From positions 372,001 to 436,000 of the forward strand of contig OZ252012.1 of NCBI GenBank assembly GCA_965247395.1: DNA of 64,000 nt. The letters run 5' to 3'. The notes under the pieces are model-generated. The model had not been told where the DNA came from, made no database searches, and saw only the letters and a program-made list of their open reading frames with translations. The first letter of the stretch is position 1, and each line of letters begins with the position of its first letter. Position numbers and translations under genes: made by a program. Positions 16,825-25,574 of the stretch are shown piece by piece. The stretch comes from CAYRJD01 sp965247395. GTDB lineage: Bacteria; Actinomycetota; Acidimicrobiia; Acidimicrobiales; Poriferisodalaceae.

Positions 16825-18228
16825 ATGACTGATACCAACGTTGCCATTGATCTTGGCAAATACAAGCTGGGTTGGAGCGACGAAGAAGATTACGTCTTCA
16901 AGCCGCGCCGCGGTTTGGACGAGACCATCATCCGAGAAATGTCGTCTCTCAAAAAGGAGCCGGAATGGATGCTCGAGTTTCGTCTGCGCGCTTACAAGAT
17001 TTTCCTAAGCAAGCCGATGCCCAACTGGGGCGGCGACATGTCGCAGATCTATTTCGACGACATCTACTACTACATCAAGCCGACCGAGGGTCAGGTGGAT
17101 GTGTGGGAAGAGTTGCCCGACTCCGTCAAAGAGACCTACGAGAAGCTGGGCATTCCTGAGGCTGAGCGCAAATACCTAGCTGGCGTAACAGCGCAGTACG
17201 AGAGCGAGGTGGTCTACCACCGCAATCGTGATGACTTAGAAGCCCAGGGCGTGCTGTTTACCGACATGGATACTGCCGTCAAGGAGCACCCCGAAATACT
17301 GCGCAAGTACTTCGGCACGCTCATCCCACCAGGCGACAACAAGTTCGCTGCGCTGAACTCAGCGGTGTGGTCGGGCGGTTCGTTTATCTACGTGCCGCCA
17401 GGGGTTGAGGTGGAAATGCCGCTGCAGGCGTACTTCCGCATCAACGCAGAAAATATGGGGCAGTTTGAGCGCACGCTCATCATCGCCGATGAAGGTGCAA
17501 CCGTTCACTACATCGAGGGTTGTTCGGCTCCGGTTTACACAACCGATTCGCTGCACTCCGCAGTGGTCGAACTGGTTGCGTTGCCCGGGTCGCGCATTAC
17601 CTACACAACGATTCAAAACTGGTCGAACAACGTGTTCAACCTGGTAACCAAGCGCGCCGCGGCCTACGAAGAAGCACACGTGGAGTGGATAGATGGAAAC
17701 ATCGGCTCGCGTCTAACAATGAAGTATCCCGCCGTGTATTTGCTGGGCCCCAAGGCTTCTGGTGAAGTGCTCTCGGTGGCTTATGCCGGTGAGGGTCAGC
17801 ATCAAGACGCTGGCGCCAAAATGGTTCACGCAGCACCGGAAACCACCTCCAGCATCGTTTCGAAGTCGATTTCGAAAGACGGCGGTCGCACTACCTACCG
17901 CGGTTTAGTACGAGTGGATGAGGGTGCGACCGGCTGTCGTAGTCATGTGCAGTGCGACGCCTTGCTACTTGACGAAACCAGTCGCAGCGATACCTATCCG
18001 TATCAAGAGATCGGCTCACGTGATGCGCAAGTAGCGCATGAGGCGACCGTTTCTAAGATCGCTGACGAGCAGCTGTTTTACCTGATGAGCCGCGGGCTGT
18101 CACCCGAGCAGGCCATGGGCATGGTTGTCAACGGATTCATCGAGCCGATTACGCGCACACTGCCGATGGAATATGCGGTGGAGTGGAGCCGTCTGATTGA
18201 AATACAAATGGAGGGTTCAGTCGGCTAA
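16825..18228 (+). CDS. sufB: Fe-S cluster assembly protein SufB
   Basis: Scaffold subunit of the SufBCD complex that builds Fe-S clusters. From ATG 16825 (ribosome site GGGAGAG) the protein has 467 aa; the frame is open further upstream into the LLM gene, but GYNxxW-like SufB homology begins here. Visible hallmarks: SGGSFIYVPPGVEVEMPLQAYFRIN, the parallel beta-helix core, E-N-M-G-Q-F-E-R-T-L-I-I-A-D-E-G, SCxxH-type region GCRSHVQCDALLLD, and GMVVNGFIEPITRTLPMEYAVEWSRLI. The stop overlaps the next gene's ATG by one base, coupling sufB to a CoA-lyase gene. Confidence 0.96.
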   Translation: MTDTNVAIDLGKYKLGWSDEEDYVFKPRRGLDETIIREMSSLKKEPEWMLEFRLRAYKIFLSKPMPNWGGDMSQIYFDDIYYYIKPTEGQVDVWEELPDSVKETYEKLGIPEAERKYLAGVTAQYESEVVYHRNRDDLEAQGVLFTDMDTAVKEHPEILRKYFGTLIPPGDNKFAALNSAVWSGGSFIYVPPGVEVEMPLQAYFRINAENMGQFERTLIIADEGATVHYIEGCSAPVYTTDSLHSAVVELVALPGSRITYTTIQNWSNNVFNLVTKRAAAYEEAHVEWIDGNIGSRLTMKYPAVYLLGPKASGEVLSVAYAGEGQHQDAGAKMVHAAPETTSSIVSKSISKDGGRTTYRGLVRVDEGATGCRSHVQCDALLLDETSRSDTYPYQEIGSRDAQVAHEATVSKIADEQLFYLMSRGLSPEQAMGMVVNGFIEPITRTLPMEYAVEWSRLIEIQMEGSVG

Positions 18229-19352
18229 TGCGCCATCCGCGCGACTTTTTTGCTCCGCTCGCGCTGGGTGCCCCTCAACCGCCTCGTGAAATTCCGTTTC
18301 GTCCCTCACGGATGATCCATTTCTTTGACCCTTCCAATGAACGGATGCGGTCGAAGGTTCCGCAGATAGCTGCGAACACCGACGTGTTACTAGGCAACTT
18401 GGAAGACGCTGTTTCGGCCGACAACAAGGACGCTGCGCGCGACGGCCTAGTTGAGGTTGGCAAGGCCTGGGACAGTTCGGCCGGGACGCAACTGTGGACG
18501 CGAGTCAACAGCTTGGACTCGCCGTGGTTTCTTGATGACATCTGGCTGCTGGCTCATGAGATCGGCGACAAGCTGGACGTAATCATGGTGCCCAAGGTGG
18601 AGGGCGCGGAAGACATCCACTATGTAGATCGCCTGCTGGCTCAGCTAGAGGCGCGCATCGGTCTAGAAAAACCGCTGCTGGTGCACGCCATCTTGGAGAC
18701 AGCCAAGGGCGTGACCAACGTTGAGGAAATCTGCAGTGCCAGTGCGCGCATGCAGGGCCTGTCCTTAGGACCGGCAGACCTAGCGGCGGACCGACGAATG
18801 AAAACGACGCGTGTGGGTGGCGGCCATCCCGATTATCTGGTGCGCCAGGATCCGGTCGCTAGTGCCAACGGTGCCGATGCTGCTGACGCAGCCGACGATG
18901 ATGGTGGCGGCCGTGCTACCTATCAGCAAGACCTCTGGCACTACACGCTGGCGCGCATGGTCGACGCCTGCGGAGCCAGCGGCATTTTGCCCTACTACGG
19001 ACCGTTCGGCGACATTGGCGATCCGGTGGCGTGTGAGGATCAGTTTCGCAACGCCTACCTGCTGGGCTGCGTAGGCGCCTGGAGCCTGCATCCATCCCAG
19101 ATCGACATCGCTAAGCGCGTGTTCAGTCCGCCAGCCGATGAGGTGGCATGGGCGAGCCGAATAATCGCTGAGATGGGGGACGGCACCGGAGCGGTGATGA
19201 TCGACGGCAAGATGCAAGACGACGCCACCGTCAAGCAGTGCCGTGTGGTGCTAAAGCTGGCTCAAGAACTGGCCGTTGCCGACCCGGAACTAGCCGAGGC
19301 TTACGGCGATGCTTTCACTAGCGCGGCATCTGCGTCTGGCAGTGCTGACTGA
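18228..19352 (+). CDS. mcl1: HpcH/HpaI-CitE family CoA lyase, probable beta-methylmalyl-CoA/malyl-CoA lyase
   Basis: A 374-aa Mg-dependent CoA-ester lyase. It begins M-R-H-P-R-D-F-F-A-P-L, and has RPSRMIHFFDPSNERM, LLGNLEDAV, VIMVPKVEG, the catalytic region VHAILETAKGV, LGPADLAADRRM and WSLHPSQI. These match the Mcl1 type that cleaves beta-methylmalyl-CoA to glyoxylate and propionyl-CoA in the ethylmalonyl-CoA pathway. The probable preceding steps (mcd, mch) lie at 6.8-9.2 kb. An Ala/Asp/Gly-rich loop (about residues 215-235) is inserted. Its ATG overlaps the sufB stop, an unexpected coupling. Confidence 0.8.
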   Translation: MRHPRDFFAPLALGAPQPPREIPFRPSRMIHFFDPSNERMRSKVPQIAANTDVLLGNLEDAVSADNKDAARDGLVEVGKAWDSSAGTQLWTRVNSLDSPWFLDDIWLLAHEIGDKLDVIMVPKVEGAEDIHYVDRLLAQLEARIGLEKPLLVHAILETAKGVTNVEEICSASARMQGLSLGPADLAADRRMKTTRVGGGHPDYLVRQDPVASANGADAADAADDDGGGRATYQQDLWHYTLARMVDACGASGILPYYGPFGDIGDPVACEDQFRNAYLLGCVGAWSLHPSQIDIAKRVFSPPADEVAWASRIIAEMGDGTGAVMIDGKMQDDATVKQCRVVLKLAQELAVADPELAEAYGDAFTSAASASGSAD

Positions 19353-19384
19353 CAGCGTTGAGAGACACAGCAACCGCAACAGAT

Positions 19385-20290
19385 ATGACAACAAGCCAGC
19401 CGGAGCAAATACGTCTGCGTCGCTCGGTCTTGTACATGCCAGCGGCAAATGCTCGCGCCCTAGAAAAAGCCAAGACCATTAATGCAGACGCACTGATATT
19501 TGACCTTGAAGACGCTGTAGCTCCCGATGCCAAAGAAGAAGCTCGCGCCCAAGCATGTGCGGCTGCGAGTTCTGGTGACTACGACTATCGCGAGCTCACG
19601 ATCCGCTGCAATTCGCTGTCAACACCCTGGGGCGAGGCAGACGTTTCAGCCGCCGCTAAGGCCGGTCCTTCAGCGGTGGTAATCCCCAAAGTCGGTTCGG
19701 CAGCAGAGTTAGACGATGTAGCGGAGCTGTTGGATGCCAACGCTGACGATCTAGCCAATGCGAGCGCAGGCACCACCACTGCTACCGCCATTTGGGCCAT
19801 GATCGAGACGCCCGAGGCAATGCTTGCGATTAACGACATCGCTAGGCACCCGCGCGTAGCTGCGTTGGTGATGGGAACCAACGACCTTGCCGCAGAGCTG
19901 CGAGCGACCATCACCGTTGATCGCGCTGCTCTGGTGCCCTACCTGTCTATGGCACTGTTAGCCGCACGAGCGGCGGGGGTGTGCGTGCTTGACGGCGTGT
20001 ATAACGACATCTCCGACGCCGAAGGCTTTGCCCAAATGTGTTGTCAGGGCGCCGAAATGGGCTTTGACGGCAAGACTTTGATACACCCCAGCCAGGTAGA
20101 GCCTTGCAATGAGATCTTCGCTCCCAGCATGGAAGACCTGGACTTTCACCGGCAAGTGGTGGAGGCGTTTGAGCAGGCCACTTCACAGGGCAAGGGAGTC
20201 GTGACCGTCGACGGCAAGATGATTGAGAACTTGCACGTTGCTCAGGCGCAGCGAGCGTTGGCGTTAGCCGAAGCAATCAGCCAGCGATAA
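19385..20290 (+). CDS. HpcH/HpaI-CitE family CoA ester lyase or thioesterase
   Basis: Second CitE-like protein (about 301 aa), directly after the previous lyase. Motifs: R-L-R-R-S-V-L-Y-M-P-A-A-N-A-R-A-L-E-K-A, DALIFDLEDAV, TIRCNS, VVIPKVGS, WAMIETPEAM, LVMGTNDLAAE, LDGVYNDISD and DGKTLIHPSQVEPCN. In ethylmalonyl-CoA organisms a second CitE homologue can be the (S)-malyl-CoA thioesterase; citramalyl-CoA lyase is the other option. I chose ATG 19385; an upstream TTG at 19358 is possible. Acidic Ala/Thr-rich loop near residue 120. Confidence 0.8.
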   Translation: MTTSQPEQIRLRRSVLYMPAANARALEKAKTINADALIFDLEDAVAPDAKEEARAQACAAASSGDYDYRELTIRCNSLSTPWGEADVSAAAKAGPSAVVIPKVGSAAELDDVAELLDANADDLANASAGTTTATAIWAMIETPEAMLAINDIARHPRVAALVMGTNDLAAELRATITVDRAALVPYLSMALLAARAAGVCVLDGVYNDISDAEGFAQMCCQGAEMGFDGKTLIHPSQVEPCNEIFAPSMEDLDFHRQVVEAFEQATSQGKGVVTVDGKMIENLHVAQAQRALALAEAISQR

Positions 20291-20365
20291 CGCTCCGGTA
20301 ACTGCTACTCATCCGACCTCTTACCTGACCTCTTATCGGATCACAAGGCCTGGCAGACTAAGCAC

Positions 20366-20761
20366 ATGCCAATGAACACCAATTGCCGGCATTACGAAAG
20401 CCGTACCTACCCCAACGGTGACACGGTTCGTAAGTGCAATTTGGATCTGGCTCCCGAAGCGCCGTGGCGTTGCCCGGACGACTGCCCGTCGTATTCACCT
20501 CGTCGGCTAGATGCTGGTTGGCAGCACGGTTCGCTCGGCGTTCGCAACTTCGCTAAAGAGCCCGCCAGCGTGGGCAAGGACGACTCCATAGCGGCCTTGC
20601 TTGATGAAGCCGAAGACATCGTCAACAGCGCCGGCCCGGAGATAATGGCCGAAGTCGAAAAAGAAAAAGAGAAGTCGGCGAGACGTAAACGCGGCCGTGT
20701 TTCTGGTGCAGCCGGGAAGGCCTTACGCAAGCGCCGCAAGAAAAAAAAGCGCCGTCAGTAG
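20366..20761 (+). CDS. Conserved four-cysteine protein in the suf locus, function unknown
   Basis: A 131-aa protein I cannot assign. The N-terminal 45 residues carry C7, C24, C36 and C40 in N-C-R-H-Y-x-S-R-T-Y, V-R-K-C-N-L-D-L-A-P-E-A-P-W-R-C-P-D-D-C-P, a spacing suitable for a zinc ribbon or Fe-S site. The rest is an acidic helix and then a very basic Lys/Arg tail (about residues 108-131). It sits between the CitE genes and sufD, 12 bp before sufD, so a role in Fe-S assembly is an inference from position. A second ATG lies two codons in. Confidence 0.6.
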   Translation: MPMNTNCRHYESRTYPNGDTVRKCNLDLAPEAPWRCPDDCPSYSPRRLDAGWQHGSLGVRNFAKEPASVGKDDSIAALLDEAEDIVNSAGPEIMAEVEKEKEKSARRKRGRVSGAAGKALRKRRKKKKRRQ

Positions 20762-20773
20762 CCTCCACCCCAG

Positions 20774-22132
20774 GTGTTTTCTTCAACTGAGACCGACCAG
20801 GAAATAGGCGGTAAGAGGCTGGCCAAGCGTCGGCGAGATGCGGCTGAACGTGCCGTTGCAATGGGTCTGCCATCTTTCACCGAAGAGGTTTGGCGCTACT
20901 CGCCAATTGATGAGCTAGATCTTGAGCGATATGAGATAGCGCGTCCAAAATCAGAACCGCTCTCTGCTAGCGCCGCACACACACCAGCACATGCTGACTC
21001 GATCGGTTCGGGCTCTTTTGTTGAGGGTCCTTTTATGGAGGGCATAGCGCCGGCCGCTTTGGTTTCGATTACCAACGGTGTAATCGATGCCGTAGCCGTG
21101 CACGCACTGGGCGTAACCATTTGCACACTTAGAAAGAACTACGAGCTAGTCGGCGACCAGCCTGGCAAGGCAGCCACCGGCGCATTGCTCGGCAGTGTCA
21201 TGAATCCCGCCGTTGATTTTTTTGCCGAAGCAAACTTGGCGTTCACCACTGAGCCGATAGTCGTAAAGATCGCCCCCGGCTTAACGCTGGATGATCCGAT
21301 AGTCATATCTGCTCGCACCGACATCGAGGGCATTTGTTGGTTTCCGCGCGTAGTTGTCGTTGCCGAGGCGGGCAGCAAGGCAGTCGTCGTAGAACTGCAC
21401 ACAAGCAGTGAGGTTGAGTGCCTGGTCTGTCCGGTTACCGAACTGCAGCTGGCTGAGGAAGCCCAGCTCTCCTATGTGACCGTTCAGCAAATGGGTTCAA
21501 AGGCTTGGCAGATCGCTTCACAGGCCTCACTGCTCGCGGCCGACGCCCGCCTGACTACTCAGCATGTAGCACTAGGTGGCGGCTATGCCCGTGCTCGCAT
21601 TGACACCAGCCTGATGGGCGAGCGCAGCCACTCCGAACTAGCTGCGGCCTATTTCGGCAACGGCGACACCGATCTGGACTTTCGCACCTACCAACGCCAC
21701 GTCGCACCTAACACAACCTCAGAGCTCCTTTTCAAGGGAGCCCTTGACGACAGCAGCAAAGCCGTTTACACAGGGCTAATACGAATCGAGCCGACTGCCA
21801 GTGGGGTAGAGGCCTTCCAAACCAACCGCAACCTAAAGCTGTCGCCCAATGCGTGGGCGCAGTCGGTGCCAAACCTGGAAATAGAAAACAACGACGTCAA
21901 GTGCAGCCATGCCTCCGCCACCGGGCCGGTAGATCCTGATCAACGCTTCTATCTGGAGCGCTTAGGAGTCCCGTCCGATGCGGCAGAGCTGCTGGTTGTG
22001 CAGGGTTTTTTCGATGAGGTCATTGACACTTTGCCTGTCAAACAGATCGGTGTTGCGGCGGGCGAGCACATAGCGGCACTGCTTGCAGGTCGGCTGCCAG
22101 GCCAATTACCAGGTCAGCCTGGGACAAGCTAG
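20774..22132 (+). CDS. sufD: Fe-S cluster assembly protein SufD
   Basis: SufB paralogue and partner in the SufBC2D scaffold. The 452-aa protein has the N-terminal helical part (G-L-P-S-F-T-E-E-V-W-R-Y-S-P-I-D), the beta-helix core and the conserved C-terminal RIEPTASGVEAFQTNRNLKLSPNAWAQSVPNLEIENNDVKCSHASATGPVDPDQRFYLERLGV. Start is the GTG at 20774. A short P-G-Q-L-P-G-Q-P-G tail is a gene-end repeat. A Rieske protein follows after 11 bp, then sufC. Confidence 0.95.
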   Translation: MFSSTETDQEIGGKRLAKRRRDAAERAVAMGLPSFTEEVWRYSPIDELDLERYEIARPKSEPLSASAAHTPAHADSIGSGSFVEGPFMEGIAPAALVSITNGVIDAVAVHALGVTICTLRKNYELVGDQPGKAATGALLGSVMNPAVDFFAEANLAFTTEPIVVKIAPGLTLDDPIVISARTDIEGICWFPRVVVVAEAGSKAVVVELHTSSEVECLVCPVTELQLAEEAQLSYVTVQQMGSKAWQIASQASLLAADARLTTQHVALGGGYARARIDTSLMGERSHSELAAAYFGNGDTDLDFRTYQRHVAPNTTSELLFKGALDDSSKAVYTGLIRIEPTASGVEAFQTNRNLKLSPNAWAQSVPNLEIENNDVKCSHASATGPVDPDQRFYLERLGVPSDAAELLVVQGFFDEVIDTLPVKQIGVAAGEHIAALLAGRLPGQLPGQPGTS

Positions 22133-22143
22133 AGAGCTCCGAT

Positions 22144-22482
22144 ATGCCCACCACAGTCAAGATTTGTAAGGCCGACGAAGTGCCAGATGGCGAAGCGCGT
22201 CGCTTTGACGTGCAAGGTCATCGCGTAGCTGTTGTGCGTATCGGTGAGCAGTTTTATGCGCTAGGCGATCGTTGTTCCCACGCTAATTTTTCGCTGTCGC
22301 AAGGAACGGTTTGGGCCGAAGATTGCACACTTGAGTGCCCACAACATTCGTCTTGTTTTGATCTGCTCACCGGCCAGCCGACCTCTTTGCCAGCTACCGC
22401 ACCGGTGCCCGTCTATGAGATACGGAGGGCTGGCGCAAACGATTCTGAGGTGGAACTAGTGCTCCCGGACGGTCCAGCTTGA
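22144..22482 (+). CDS. Rieske [2Fe-2S] ferredoxin-type protein
   Basis: A 112-aa single-domain Rieske protein. The cluster ligands are C44-x-H46 (R-C-S-H-A-N-F) and C65-P-Q-H68 (L-E-C-P-Q-H-S-S-C-F). It is of the soluble ferredoxin type found inside many actinobacterial suf operons (sufB-sufD-Rieske-sufC), where it may donate electrons during cluster assembly. The following sufC start overlaps its stop (TTGA). Confidence 0.93.
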   Translation: MPTTVKICKADEVPDGEARRFDVQGHRVAVVRIGEQFYALGDRCSHANFSLSQGTVWAEDCTLECPQHSSCFDLLTGQPTSLPATAPVPVYEIRRAGANDSEVELVLPDGPA

Positions 22483-23396
22483 ACACAAGGACTCAGAGCA
22501 AAGATACCGAGCATGTGTTGGCCGTCAAGGGTCTGAGAGCTTCGGTAGAGGGTAAAGAGATTCTGCGCGGGATCGACCTGGAGATCCGCTCCGGTCGGGT
22601 GCACGCGGTGATGGGGCCCAACGGATCGGGTAAGTCCACGTTGGCGCACGTAATCATGGGACGACCCGGCTACGAGGTGACGGCCGGATCGGTGACCTTT
22701 GACGGACAAGACATGCTGGCCTTGACGACGTGGCAGCGCGCGCATGCCGGATTGTTTATGTCGATGCAGCGTCCGCTTGAGGTGCCGGGAGTTTCTTTGG
22801 AAGACGCCTTGGCTCTGGCGGTGACATGCTCGCAAACGAAATCGACTGAGATCACCGAACCCAGCCCGGAGATCAGAGCGGCGGTTAGCCAGCAGCTAAA
22901 GGCCGAAGCTGCGACCATTGGCCTGCGTGCGGATCTGTTGGATCGCCCGCTTAATGTGGATCTGTCTGGTGGTGAGCGCAAGCGTGCCGAAACCTGTCAA
23001 TTGGCGGTAATCGATCCGATCTTTGCGATCTTGGATGAGCTTGACAGCGGCCTTGACGTTGACGCTTTACGAGCTTGTGCGGAGCGCATTGAGCTGATGA
23101 CAGAGAACGGGTTGGGCGTGCTAGCGATCACGCACTTTCACCGAATGCTGCGTTATCTGCGACCGGACGAGGTGCACGTGATCGTTGATGGCTGCATCGT
23201 TGACTCTGGCGGGCCAGAACTGGTGGAACGGCTAGAGGCCGAGGGTTATTCCCGCTATGAAACAGCTTCTGAACAACCAGGCGTAGAGGTGCAGATAGGT
23301 GGACAGTTTGGTGAACAACCTGGTGGACAGCTGGGCGGGCAAGTTTCTGGACTGACCAGTGGTTCCGGCTCGTTTGAAGCTGAGCTAGGGCTCTAG
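22479..23396 (+). CDS. sufC: SufC-type Fe-S assembly ATPase, divergent copy
   Basis: ABC-type ATPase of the Suf complex: Walker A GPNGSGKST, Q-loop, signature L-S-G-G-E-R-K-R, Walker B F-A-I-L-D-E-L-D-S-G-L-D and switch H in ITHFHRML. Compared with the canonical copy at 25571-26389 it differs at ILDELDSGLDVD versus ILDETDSGLDID and has lost the usual N-E-I-L-Q after the signature. A roughly 40-residue Gly/Gln-rich tail of repeated G-Q units ends it. Start is uncertain: TTG 22479 overlaps the Rieske stop; a GTG at about 22512 gives the usual SufC N-terminus. Confidence 0.88.
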   Translation: MNTRTQSKDTEHVLAVKGLRASVEGKEILRGIDLEIRSGRVHAVMGPNGSGKSTLAHVIMGRPGYEVTAGSVTFDGQDMLALTTWQRAHAGLFMSMQRPLEVPGVSLEDALALAVTCSQTKSTEITEPSPEIRAAVSQQLKAEAATIGLRADLLDRPLNVDLSGGERKRAETCQLAVIDPIFAILDELDSGLDVDALRACAERIELMTENGLGVLAITHFHRMLRYLRPDEVHVIVDGCIVDSGGPELVERLEAEGYSRYETASEQPGVEVQIGGQFGEQPGGQLGGQVSGLTSGSGSFEAELGL

Positions 23397-23445
23397 AGCG
23401 ACGCCTAGTCGCACCTCAACATGCTTGAGCCCGTAATGGAGCACC

Positions 23446-23766
23446 ATGACTGAAGCGGTGCGAATCTCACGAAAACTGCTAGACGAGGCGCAGCTAGCCA
23501 GCACCAAAACGGTGCTGCCAAGCTGGGAAGTCACCACCACGGCGCTAAAACGCACCTACGAGTTTCAGAATTTCGTCGAGGCATTTGGCTTTATGGCACA
23601 GGCTGCCTTGTGCGCAGAAAAGCTGGATCACCACCCGGACTGGCAGAACGTTTATCGCACGGTTGTGATCACACTCAACACGCACGACCGCGGCGGGGTT
23701 ACGCAGCTTGACGTTGAGCTGGCTCAGCAGATGGAAAAGATCGCTGGCGCTATAGCGAGTAGCTAG
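23446..23766 (+). CDS. phhB: 4a-hydroxytetrahydrobiopterin dehydratase (PCD/DCoH)
   Basis: A 106-aa pterin-4a-carbinolamine dehydratase. The signature E-K-L-D-H-H-P-D-W (active-site His pair) and the N-terminal helix-strand pattern ending W-E-V-T-T-T-A-L-K-R-T-Y-E-F-Q are present. In bacteria lacking phenylalanine hydroxylase such proteins may serve molybdopterin or other pterin metabolism. Its stop overlaps the end of convergent sufU by 4 nt, placing it at the junction of the two suf blocks. Confidence 0.93.
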   Translation: MTEAVRISRKLLDEAQLASTKTVLPSWEVTTTALKRTYEFQNFVEAFGFMAQAALCAEKLDHHPDWQNVYRTVVITLNTHDRGGVTQLDVELAQQMEKIAGAIASS

Positions 23767-24296
23767 CTGGCCGAACCGGCAGAAGCGTTTACGTCATCCG
23801 CTACATCGTCTAGTCCGGTTAGCAAGGCATTCCAAGCCAAGGTGGCGCATTTGATGCGCACGGGAAACTTGATCACGCCGCGCATCGCTTCCAGATCGCC
23901 CAACGATTGAAGGTCGCCGGGTTCGACATCGCTATCACCATCGGCGGCCGCGTTGTCACCGCTGCGCTCGCCGTTACTTTCGCCGCCCTCAGGCTTGATG
24001 CCCATCATTGCTTTGAACCGGTCTGTCAGCTCACGAATTTCGTCTAAAGATTTACCAACGACCGCTTCGGACATCATCGAGGCCGAGGCCTGGCTGATTG
24101 AGCAACCCTGACCGTTAACCGCTAGATCGCTGACAACCCCGTCGGTGACCTCAAAGGTCACCACAACCTCATCGCCGCATAGCGGGTTGAAGCCCTCGCT
24201 GCGAATCGCCGGCGGGTTCGCCAACTCACCGCGCCGACGAGGGCTGCGATAGTGGTCAAGGATGATGTCGCGATAAAGAGATTTAAGGTCAGGCAT
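23763..24296 (-). CDS. sufU: Fe-S assembly sulfur-transfer protein SufU
   Basis: Zinc-dependent partner that accepts persulfide sulfur from SufS. The three ligand/acceptor cysteines are in N-P-L-C-G-D-E, G-Q-G-C-S-I-S-Q-A-S-A-S-M-M and R-I-K-C-A-T-L-A-W; the Asp next to the first is intact. A 25-residue acidic Gly/Asn/Asp insert interrupts the region where SufU has its characteristic insertion relative to IscU. 177 aa against about 150 usual. Transcribed after sufC-sufS. Confidence 0.95.
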   Translation of the reverse strand: MPDLKSLYRDIILDHYRSPRRRGELANPPAIRSEGFNPLCGDEVVVTFEVTDGVVSDLAVNGQGCSISQASASMMSEAVVGKSLDEIRELTDRFKAMMGIKPEGGESNGERSGDNAAADGDSDVEPGDLQSLGDLEAMRGVIKFPVRIKCATLAWNALLTGLDDVADDVNASAGSAS

Positions 24297-24297
24297 T

Positions 24298-24353
24298 GCT
24301 AGTCAGGTTGGGCTAGTCAGGCTGGGCAAATCAAGCTGGGTGAATCAGGTATG
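24298..24353. repeat. 14-bp tandem repeat, four units, at the sufS end
   Basis: Degenerate units start at 24298, 24312, 24326 and 24340, core AATCAGGCTGG or AGTCAGGTTGG. They fill the gap between sufU and sufS and run 9 bp into the sufS 3' end. Confidence 0.75.
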
Positions 24354-25574
24354 GAAAAGCTCAGCCGCATCATGTAACCCCTGCGACAAGGCGTCAACAT
24401 CGGATTCGTCGTTGTAGACGTACAGCGACGCTCGTGCCGTGGCCGCCACACCCAGGCAACGCATCAGCGGTTTCGCGCAGTGATGCCCCGCACGTATGCA
24501 CACACCTTTCTGGTCAAGCACCTGGGAAAGGTCGTGCGGATGGATATCGCCGTAGCTCAAGGAAAGCACTCCGCCTCGCTCGGCAGGGTCTGACGGTCCC
24601 AAAATCTTGATCTTGTCGCCGTGGTCTTCGGTCAGTGTGCGAAGGGCGTAACTAGTCAGAGCAACCTCGTGTTCCCGCACGGCTGCCATACCAAGGCCTT
24701 GCAGATACTTCACCGCCGCGCCCAACCCGATGATTTCAGCTATCGGTGGGGTGCCTGCCTCAAATTTGTGCGGCAGCTCGTTCGGAGTAAAACCTTCTTT
24801 ACGAACGTCAAGGATCATCTCGCCACCACCCAGAAACGGAGGCATCTCTTCCAGCAGCTCACGGCGCCCCCAGAGCACGCCCACACCTGTTGGTCCGCAC
24901 ATCTTGTGTCCGGTGAAAGCCACAAAATCAGCGCCCATTGCGACCACATCGCAAGGCACGTGCGGCACATATTGGCTAGCGTCGGCTAGCACCAGAGCGC
25001 CGTGTTGGTGAGCGGCCTCGGCTATTCGAGCAACAGGGTTTAGGGTGCCCAGCACGTTGCTCATGGCACTTATCGCCACCATTTTGGCGCCGTCCAAAAG
25101 GCGATCAAGGTCGGTTAGATCAAGATGGCCTTCGTCGTTTACCGGTATCCAACGGATGTCGTAGCCCGCTGATTCAGCGCCGATCTGCCACGGGACGATA
25201 TTGGAGTGATGCTCCATCTCTGTCAGCACCACCGCGTCGCCCGGACCTAGGTTTGCGCCGCCCCAAGAACGCGCCACGAGATTTATTGATTCGGTTGCGT
25301 TCTTGGTAAAGATAATTTCTTGCGTTGAGGGTGCGCCAATGAAGCCAGCAACTGCCTCACGTGCAGCCTCAAGCTCTTCGGTGGCCAGCACCGCAATTTC
25401 GTACGCACCGCGGTGAACATTGGCATGAATGGTGCGGTAGTAGTGCTCCATTTTTTCAAGCACGGCGGTGGGCTTTTGCGAGCTGGCAGCCGAATCCAAA
25501 AAGACGATGGGGTGCCCGTTTACCTTGCGTTCCAGCAAGGGAAAGTGCGACTTGACATCAGCGGGAAGGCTCAT
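24345..25574 (-). CDS. sufS: Cysteine desulfurase SufS
   Basis: PLP enzyme releasing sulfur from cysteine for Fe-S assembly. 409 aa, group II desulfurase. PLP lysine in F-T-G-H-K-M-C-G-P-T-G-V-G, catalytic Cys in I-R-A-G-H-H-C-A-K-P-L, plus NATESINLVARSWG and TEMEHHSNIVPWQ. Its ATG overlaps the stop of upstream sufC (ATGA), and sufU follows, a typical sufC-sufS-sufU operon. Confidence 0.97.
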   Translation of the reverse strand: MSLPADVKSHFPLLERKVNGHPIVFLDSAASSQKPTAVLEKMEHYYRTIHANVHRGAYEIAVLATEELEAAREAVAGFIGAPSTQEIIFTKNATESINLVARSWGGANLGPGDAVVLTEMEHHSNIVPWQIGAESAGYDIRWIPVNDEGHLDLTDLDRLLDGAKMVAISAMSNVLGTLNPVARIAEAAHQHGALVLADASQYVPHVPCDVVAMGADFVAFTGHKMCGPTGVGVLWGRRELLEEMPPFLGGGEMILDVRKEGFTPNELPHKFEAGTPPIAEIIGLGAAVKYLQGLGMAAVREHEVALTSYALRTLTEDHGDKIKILGPSDPAERGGVLSLSYGDIHPHDLSQVLDQKGVCIRAGHHCAKPLMRCLGVAATARASLYVYNDESDVDALSQGLHDAAELFHT

